From Annona cherimola (Eukaryota; Streptophyta; Magnoliopsida; Magnoliales; Annonaceae): 64,000 nt of DNA. The stretch lies in NCBI GenBank assembly GCA_030490835.1, contig CM059972.1, positions 54,789,563-54,853,562 on the forward strand. Direction: 5' to 3'. The notes under the pieces were generated by a model. That model saw only the letters and a list, made by a program, of their open reading frames with translations, was not told the origin of the DNA and searched no databases. Positions 56,403 to 64,000 of this stretch are shown here, one piece after another (the stretch's first letter is position 1; each line of letters starts with the position of its first letter). The translations under genes were made by a program, and so were the position numbers.

Positions 56403-56915
56403 TAGGCTCTTTTTCTATAATGTCTTAATGTTTGACATGTTTATATGTCTAAGCCTTTTATGCCATATCCATGGATTATTTTCGATGGCTATAAGACATT
56501 TTCCATCAAGTTCATCAAGATAAACCAAATATACATTTCCATGTCTTTTGCCACTAAAGACTATGTGATCATCATCAAATATATTGCATATAGAGGATTC
56601 AAATACAACTTTATAGCCTTTATCACACAATTGGCTAATGTTCATTAAGTTGTGTTTGAGTCCTTCAACAAATAGTTCATCCTCAATACATGCATTTGAA
56701 TTTTCATAAACATTTTCTTTACCTTTAATTATACTTTTTTCGTTATTTCCAAATACAATAGTTCCTTCCCTACATGGTTTAATCTTATGGAACAATCCTT
56801 TTTCTCCCGTAATATGTCTTGAGCAGCCACTATCCATGAACCACATGTTGTTGGCCTTTGCTTTAAGACATACCTGTAAAAATAAAATCATGTAAAGCTT
56901 ATCTTTTTGGTACCC
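56403..56915 (-). pseudogene. copia A protease and pre-integrase domain
   Basis: The open segment 56415-56891 contains the copia protease active site MWFMDSGCSRHITG (Asp-Ser-Gly), then LKHNLMNISQLCDKGYKV and the pre-integrase finger start WIWHKRLRHINMSN. A stop separates it from the integrase segment to the left. Confidence 0.9.
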
Positions 56916-58108
56916 ATTTTATGGGTCCATTTGGGTTAGTGAGCCATTGGAATCTACGTTGTTCTGTCTTGGAAGACATAAATCCTATGCTCTTTGGTAC
57001 CCAAACCAGTTTTGCACCAAAGTTATACAATTTTCTTATTTTGCATTGATAGATCTTATGTCCCATTTTGTTGCAAAAGTTACATGCCCCTGGAAGTCTC
57101 GGAGTGGGAATCCATGTAGTGGATGGTTACCAAATTGGTCTTTTGGTTCAAACAACATGATTCATTTTTGGTTTAGTATAAATGGGTTTTGCTTGGTTTT
57201 TAAAAGTCCTTAGAGCATTAGATTTGCTACATTCTCCTTTCTCAAATGTAGAGTACCCAAGTCCTCTTTTGTTGTTTTGGGCGGTCATGTTTAGAAATAT
57301 TTTGATGCTTTCCCCTGGATTAGAGAACTTTGCTAATGATTCATTTAATGATCATTTTCTTTCTTTAATCTTTCCACCTCATTTGTCAAAGTATCCTTTT
57401 CAATGGTTAGGTGGTCAACTTTTTCTGCAAGTTTTCCATTCACAATAATTATTGAATTGCATTATCTTTTCTTTATTGTGAACTTATTTTCCAACTTCTT
57501 TACTTCATCATACAATGAATCATATGCTTGTTGTACTTCCTTTAATTCAGCACATTTGAGACATCCATTTATGGAAGAGAAAATAGAATGAGTTTTCAAT
57601 TTAGATGTTACCTCTTCACTACTTGTGCAGGTTGTTGAGGTAGTTTGTCCTTCCAAAATTTCTGTTGCGGCGAGGCAAAAGTTATTATCTTCCTCATTGT
57701 GGCCATGCAACATATCCTTGCACAGTTTATAACCTCGTTGTCTTCATTTGATGACCTGCTAGTTGTGGACGTCTCCTCATTGACGTACATCCTTCTTCCT
57801 TTAGCTTTTTAGAATTTTTGGTTTTCGCCCCGATCTTTCTTTTCTCGCCATTCCTTTGTCTTGTTCTCCTCGGGTGCGGAACATTGGGCTTGCATATGCC
57901 CCACTCCTCCACACCGGCAGCATTTTGTTGCTTCCTTCTTTTTCTCCTTCAAGTTCCTTTCCTTGAATCCTTTGAAGTTCTTTCCTTTTCTCATAAACTT
58001 TCTGAATCTTCTTGCGAGTAGAGCAATCTCCTCATCATCATTTTGAGAAGATGAGGTGGACTAATCTGAAATTTGTGTAGCCTTTAAAGTGATTTCTCTT
58101 TTGCCTTT
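56916..58108 (-). pseudogene. copia A gag, C-terminal part with two zinc knuckles
   Basis: On the minus strand a first CCHC knuckle CCRCGGVGHMQAQC (near 57915) is preceded by ALLARRFRKFMRKGKNFKGF. The coiled-coil-like CLKCAELKEVQQAYDSLYDE and KKLENKFTIKK follow (57470-57560), then a second knuckle CNFCNKMGHKIYQC near 57080. Several frameshifts and stops break it. Two widely spaced knuckles with a coiled coil between are typical of SIRE-like Gag. The N-terminus is cut off at 58108 by another LTR. Confidence 0.85.
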
Positions 58109-60344
58109 GTGTTGTGTTCGCAATCTCACCGCAAGTGCACGGGTCATAACTTGTAGTATATAAATTACCGATTCACAGGAAATTCAGGACTTTGAACTTT
58201 GCTTTTAAATGCTTTCGTGTCGGATATGAGGAGAATATAGTAAATAAAATGAAAAAAATAGAAAATGGGAAAAGAAGATTGAAAACTAGAACGAGTAGGG
58301 AACAAGAGTACAAGTACCTAGGGTCTAGGATTTTACATGCGTCCTTTGCAACAGGTAGTGGTATAATTATTTAATTTGGATATTGTTTGTTAAAGGAGAA
58401 CAAACCCTAATTTATCCTTGCACCTTCTCTCGAAACCTACAAGGTGTACCCTAATTTTCTTAACCACCTATTCTCATGGGATTAAGTTAATTAGAATCCA
58501 TTAAGTTCTGTGGTTTGTTCATGGAATTCCTCAAGGTCATTATGCCTATTCTCATGGTCTTAGATTTTCAAGTTTAATATCTTGATTATCTATATTAGGT
58601 TTCCACCTCTCGGTTCCGTCACCTAATATATGGAATCATGCCAAAGTACGGGCCCATATACAAAGCAAGCATATAAATCATAAGATATTAAATTAACAAC
58701 AATATCTATCATAAATAGATTAAAAACCCAGACCATGCTACGTTGTACGCATGCTACATCCTAAAACTAGATTTAGGGTTTAGCTAAGCATGTTTAAGTT
58801 CAAAATAAAATCCAAATCTAAATCCATCCTAAACAAGACAATAAAAATTAAAAAGGAAAAAGATAGGAAGGCTTATTGGTTTGAAGCTCCCGATGGTGTG
58901 TCGGCCGCTTCACGCAACTCTTCGGTCCGCCTCTTGCCCGTGCTCTCCACCTCCTTGCTCTCTCTCTCTAAATCTCTCTCCTCAAAATTTGGTGTTTCTG
59001 CCTGTCCAATTCTCTGTGAAATTCTCTCCCCCTTTTTCTAGGTCGTCCCCCCTCCTTTTTTAATTTTGAATTGCATAAGTCATAAGTGCGCACACCCTTC
59101 TTGCATTGCTTGGCTACCTTGCTTCCAACTTAATTACGCACCAATGCCCATGCTGTTTCCAATTTGTATTGCGCTATGTTGCATAGAAAATCAGTGGCAA
59201 AGCTGGCCGTTAGTATTATTAGATGGGTTTAAAATTGACAGCTAGATTTTTCTGATGGCTGGCTATAAATTGGATGGTATTGGATTAATTGCGTATATAT
59301 TTTTTTATGATGGACGGCTAGGAATTTGTCTATTGGACATAACTTGAATATTTCTAGACGTCAGATGTATGATCATGGAATGGATAGTTGAAGTGCTGAA
59401 TTTCTGGACGGTGATGGATGGCTTGAATTTCTAGCCACTAAAGTGGGTCCCACCTTTCTAACGCAATCCGAATTGCATTAAGAATTTTGTTGTGCTAACA
59501 ATCCTCCACCTGAACGGATTGATGGCTGAAGATTGCTGTGGAGATTGCCTAGACGTTGCATGCTTGAATGTGGACAGCTTGGCATTCTCGACGATGGATT
59601 TCTGATTATGTGGACAACTGCTTGGATGAAGATTAGCATCTGAATTCTGGAAAATCAACTTTGGACAGTTGATCTGGATGGTCAGGATCTGCTTCTAGAG
59701 AATGGATGGTGCATTTATTTGGGCGGTGGAAAAAATCTAAATTTAATGGACGGTGATCAGCCGTTGATTTTTTGGTGGGCCACACAGCTGGAATAAATAC
59801 AATGGAAGGTGGATGATTACGGAACTTGGAATTTCTACAAGGATTTGAAATTTGTAGTTTGATTAATTTTCGGCTGCTGGATTTAAAAGGGCGGTGCTAA
59901 TAGCATTAAATGGACGGCTGGATCTTACAATCAAAATGGACGACTGGAATTATTTCTGCTTGCGTGATATAAATGGTGGATAGTTGCATGGACTGGATCT
60001 GGACGTTGATGATTGGGGCCTACTCTTGAACTTACAAAACCTTGTGGGGCCCACTTGAACTTACAAACCTGCAAAAAATATTTAAATCATTAATTCATCA
60101 AAAAAAATCATCAGCGGGTTATCACTATAAGAATTATTTCAAGCATGTTTAATTTCATGGCAACAATTATAATGTAATTTCAAGCCAAAAGATTAAAAAA
60201 ATTATTTAAATAACTTGAAATTAATATTTAATACCAAAATGTTGCAAAACCATGTTTAACACCAAATTTCACATTAAACCCAATTAATTATGCACCAAAT
60301 TGGTATAAATGCCCACAAAATATGTTATTAATTTCCACTTATCA
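58109..60344 (-). mobile_element. LTR of a second Athila-like family
   Basis: About 2.2 kb inserted in copia A gag. The plus-strand left end is near TGTGTTGTGTTCGCAATC and the right end is TTTCCACTTATCA (60344), so the minus-strand LTR starts TGATAAGTGG. The left boundary could be a few bases off and no duplication could be confirmed. It contains about a dozen TGGACGG-like motifs at 59220-60010. A short CT-rich stretch lies near 58960-59030. No coding sequence. Confidence 0.7.
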
Positions 60345-61681
60345 AATACCCCCACACTTAAACTTTTGTTTGCCCTCAAGCAAATATAAAAGACTTCAAG
60401 AATAGATTGCAAAATTTCAAAACTTTGAGAAAAACTGAAAATAAATGTTTATCCAACCATAAAAAACTAATGAGAGTATTAAACTAAAATTTTTGAAACA
60501 TGACACTGTTTGAAAATCTCAGTCAACAGTCCCTTCTCACATGACTAATACTATACACCCTGTCACCTACTTTTCTTTCAATCATTAAGAGTTCAAAAAC
60601 TTCCGCAATAAACTCCTAATTATCAAATATCTTCTCCATTTATCTGGTTATTACATACACACATTCAACAATTCGAGTAATAGTAGTAACGTAGAAAATA
60701 GTAGTCAAATTACCTCATATACATCTCATCAAATTTTTACATTTAAATTTCTTCTACCAACTCAATTAACCAATTCATAGGATCATAAGGACTTAGTAGG
60801 ACAACAGTTAGGTTTGGCACAAGAAATAAAATTTTAAAAAGTTTCAAAAAATTGAACCGTCATCTCCACATGACTTGAGCCTCATTTTATAATAGAAAAT
60901 AATGCTACCCCCACACTTAGTGTTTTTAATTTCTTTTTTGAAGCTTGTTCTTACCCTTGGTTTAGCAGTTTTTTTAACCAAGTCCGACAATAATTTTTCT
61001 CACCATATTTCAACTTATTCTTTGCATAGTCAGAGATTAAACCTTGTTCTCGTTTCACTTTTCAGCTCAGAATTCAATTTCGAAGTTGGTTCAACTAAGT
61101 GGGAATTGAGATTTAGAAAAAAAAATTAAGTTGAGGCTCAATGGGGGTGAACAACAGTCAAGCTCTTAAAAATAGGCTCATTATGGAAAAAATGTCTTAA
61201 TCATGTCCATGAATTGGTTAAATTGAATTTTGGCTTTGGAAATTCTTCAACTAGAATAAAAATTTTCATGTATATAGGAAAAACTATCTTCTTAAATAAA
61301 AATTGTGTGTATTAGAAAAACCTTTGATAAATTAGAGAGGATTATTTTGATTTTGAAAGAAAACAGAATTCGTTCCTAGGTATGCTAGTTTCATCAAGTG
61401 ATTTAGGACAAAAATCCAAGTATTTTCAATAAGTACATGTTCAAAAAAAAATTTAACATCTCATTAGGGTTTAGCTCTCTTACTAACTCAAAGATTTTGA
61501 AATTCTAAGTATGGTTTGCTTACAAGACATATAAGAGTTCAAAGTGGGGTCTCAATCAATCTAATATCACAATTTATGCAAGAATTACCTAAGATTCTCA
61601 AAAAAAAAAGAAAATTTCAAAATGTGGCATAAATTATAATCATGAAAAAAATATAATCATCAGGGTAGTGAAAGGAATATT
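60345..61681 (-). mobile_element. Internal region of the second Athila-like family, PPT side
   Basis: It starts with the reversed polypurine tract (AATACCCCCACACTTAAAC, 60345-60363). AT-rich, non-coding sequence follows until the plus-strand copia LTR at 61682 interrupts it. Nothing else is recognisable. Confidence 0.7.
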
Positions 61682-63442
61682 TGTTGGAAACAATTGATGA
61701 AATTAAATGTAAAATATCCAAAGCATGTGTTTTGATGATTAACAACACAATTTGAGTAAGTTTTAACTACTAATGCATTTTGTGCATTGTTTTAGATATA
61801 AAAATGAAAAATATGAAAGTACAGCAGGTCAAGTCGATCTCCAAGTCGACTCAGACATTGACTTAGACCAAGTTGATCCCCAAGTCGACTCCAGCAGCGA
61901 CTTCAAGTGCCTATTTTTGTCCAGCATTGAAATTGGGAACCAAGAGGTGATGAAGTAGCAGACGAAGTCGACTCCACATGCGACTTGGGTGAAGTCACAG
62001 GCGAAGTCGACTTCAGCATCGACTTCAGTTAGACAGGGTAAGATTTTAGAAGTCAAGTCGAAGGCCAAGTCGACTTAAGGTAAGACTTGAGTTAAGTTGA
62101 GGACCAAGTCGACTTAAATATTCGACTTAGAACATATGAAGATTAATCCAACTCCAAAGTAAGCAAGATGCATGAATTCATCCATTTAAATCATAATATA
62201 TATATTGGATCTGTTCATGCATACCAAGATTCAAGTTTTCAAGATTCCTAGACATGAAGCTAAAAGATTTTTTCTGCAAAGTGAATATACTAAACTCCAA
62301 ATAATGCAAATCTAAGAAGTAACACTTATGCTAAAGAAGTTAAGCAAGCAAAGGACATTTGAAGGAAGTTTAAGCTCACTTGGCAAGTTAACAAGGTCAA
62401 GTCGCAAACGAAGTTGACTCCAGCATCAACTTGGGTCAAGTCCCAGACCAAGTAGACCAAGAAGACAGACTTGGAAGCTGAAGCAATCCGAAGTCGCACC
62501 CGAAGTCGACTCCATATGCGACTTGGGTCAAGTCCAAGGCCAAGTCGACCCAAGGATCAACTTAAACAAGTGGAGCACAACCGAAGTCGACTCCAGCATG
62601 CGACTTGGTTGAAATCGCACACGAAGTCGACTCCACCTGCGACTTGGAGGAATAACGTTCGAATTTTTGAACGTTGAAACATTTATTACGTGCCAACCAA
62701 CTTCATAACGTTCAAAATTCTCCCTCCTCTATATATAAACACTCAAGTAAACGTGGAAAGACAGAAGCTAGAGCTGAAAAAGAGGAAAGAAGTGCTACTA
62801 AGAGTTTCAATCTACTTTTCTCTACAATTGAGTGATCTATACACTTTCAAAGGAAGGAAAAGCCTCAAAGTTGCGGTTTGCTTCAACGTAAAACGATTCG
62901 TTGCTTCTGCAAATTCTTCCTTGAGCTGAAACGTGCTACACAAACCTGTAAAGTGTAAATTTCTTTCATTTTATTTTGATATTTAGTTTTTGGTTCTTAG
63001 TTTGAGTTTGGTTTTTCAAACCAAGTTATAGCAAAGTAGGGTTGTGATTGGAGTGGAACTCGTCACCTACTTGTGCTGTTTGTTGTACGCGTCCCCTAGA
63101 GCTAGAATCTAGAAGGGAGCGGAGGCTCTGGTTGTATATGCCCCCTAGAGCTAGAATCTAGAAGAGAGTAGAAGCTCTAGTTGTATTCGTAGAAAATATA
63201 GTGGAACCCAAGTCACAAGGGAGTGTGAGCTTGGAAGAGTGGAGTAGGGAAGGTTGTCCAAACCATTATAAATCTTGTCTATTGCTTTCCATTTTCGCTT
63301 TCATTATCTTACTACTTTCCATTTGGCTCATTAAAGGGAATTAAACTAAACCGGGGTAAAGCTTCTAATTCAAGTTTTAAATTTTTAAATACCCAATTCA
63401 CCCCTCCCCTCTTGGGTAATTACCATCAACTTGGGACCAACA
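61682..63442 (+). mobile_element. 5' LTR of copia C, plus strand
   Basis: 1761 bp, starting TGTTGGAAACAATTGATG and ending CTTGGGACCAACA. It carries GTCGACTT palindrome arrays at 61825-62120 and 62400-62650 and a TATA box TATATATAAA at 62730-62739. Left flank ATATT (61677-61681); the right flank lies outside the window. Same family as 4420-5988 and 40597-42198. Confidence 0.92.
62730..62739 (+). promoter_or_regulatory. TATA box of copia C LTR
   Basis: TATATATAAA, followed by CACTCAAG, about 90 bp after the last GTCGACTT palindrome. Confidence 0.65.
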
Positions 63443-63444
63443 AG

Positions 63445-63460
63445 TGGTATCAGAGTAGGT
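63445..63460 (+). other. Primer-binding site of copia C
   Basis: TGGTATCAGAGTAGGT, two bases after the LTR, is complementary to the 3' end of initiator-Met tRNA with one mismatch. Confidence 0.9.
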
Positions 63461-63490
63461 CTTTGAGTTTTACCAAAGAGATCTTTTGAT

Positions 63491-64000
63491 ATGACATTCC
63501 AATCCACTTCCGTTCCCGCACTTGCCAAAGGCCAATCTTTTACTAGGCCACCATTGCTTTGATGGGAACAATTTTGGCTATTGGAAGCTACGTATGAGAC
63601 AACTCATCATGGCTACAGATATGGATTCTTGGATTGTAATCCAAGACGGTGTGAGCTTGCCTATTGATGAAAGAGCTTCCAAATGGACCGATGAGAAAGT
63701 GAAAATTGTAAAGAGCAACGCTAAGGCTATGAATTCATTATTTTGTACCCTTACTGCTTCTGAATATGATAGAGTATCCTCTTGTTTGACTGCCAAGGAA
63801 ATTTGGGATACATTAACATCTATCTATGAAGGAACCTCTCAAGTTCAAGGGACAAGGAGAAATATTTTGATTGGAGAAATGGAAAGCTTTAGAATGCTAG
63901 AAACAGAAAATATTTCTGAAATGTTTGCTAGATTCTCAAAAATTACTAATGCCTTGAAAGGACTTGGAAAAGCCATTTCAGAATCTGAGCAGGTCATGAA
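63491..64000 (+). pseudogene. copia C gag, N-terminal part, one frameshift, runs off the window
   Basis: Starts ATG at 63491 (MTFQSTSVPALAKGQSFTRP) and meets a one-base insertion near 63555, so the continuation (the GYWKLR-equivalent segment, then MATDMDSWIVIQDGVSLPID from 63609) is in another frame. From 63609 the frame is open to the window end: DYDRV-like EYDRVSSCLTAKEIWDTL and GTRRNILIGEMESFRM are hallmarks of the copia Gag (UBN2-type) domain. Position directly after LTR and primer site confirms it as Gag. The best-preserved copia copy in the window. Confidence 0.88.

Overview
This window is repeat-dense nuclear DNA of a flowering plant. It holds plant LTR retrotransposons of the Ty1/copia SIRE-like, Ty3/gypsy Tat and Athila-like types, Tourist-type MITEs, and pieces of plant nuclear genes. 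The captured gene pieces are GC-rich against AT-rich surroundings, which leans towards a monocot or magnoliid but does not settle the species. I see no intact host gene, no rRNA or tRNA gene and no CRISPR array. Nearly every base can be assigned to a layer of nested insertions.

The oldest layer is a minus-strand copia element (copia A). Its gag, protease and integrase lie at 55773-58108 and its reverse transcriptase/RNase H half at 7373-9660. A 46.1 kb block (9666-55772, target duplication CATGT) separates the halves; without it the reading frame continues. The block is an array of four LTRs and three internal regions of an Athila-like, non-autonomous minus-strand family, with one target duplication around the whole array. 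Into this array went two nested solo LTRs (12316-20712), a MITE (50271-50561) and a 24.3 kb plus-strand Tat retrotransposon (25013-49280, duplication CTATT). Left of copia A (1-5988) are a further Athila-like fragment with a solo LTR and a second copia LTR with a gag stub. Right of it (58109-64000) are another minus-strand LTR with its PPT side and the 5' part of a plus-strand copia element.

The main discovery is the 24.3 kb Tat element. Its LTRs are 5764 and 5892 bp. In both LTRs, upstream of a TATA box and so inside U3, lies a GC-rich 2.8 kb mosaic of fragments of at least six unrelated plant genes: D-3-phosphoglycerate dehydrogenase, a TMEM245-like membrane protein, 6-phosphogluconate dehydrogenase, a GRAS regulator, a subtilisin-like protease and an ankyrin/CCCH-type protein. 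Between pol and the polypurine tract it also carries a broken, intron-less-looking fragment of an AGO4-clade ARGONAUTE, the class of protein that directs DNA methylation to transposons. The downstream part of each LTR holds four kinds of tandem repeat. The gag-pol reading frames (three gag-like modules, protease, RT, two RNase H domains, integrase) are recognisable but broken by stops and frameshifts, so this copy looks dead.

If the element is transcribed from its LTR promoter, the genomic RNA would end with AGO4 sense sequence followed by antisense and sense pieces of the six other genes. Any regulatory effect on the source genes is inference. Coordinates, direct repeats and motifs were read by eye; gene-family names come from recognising conserved motifs, not from a search.
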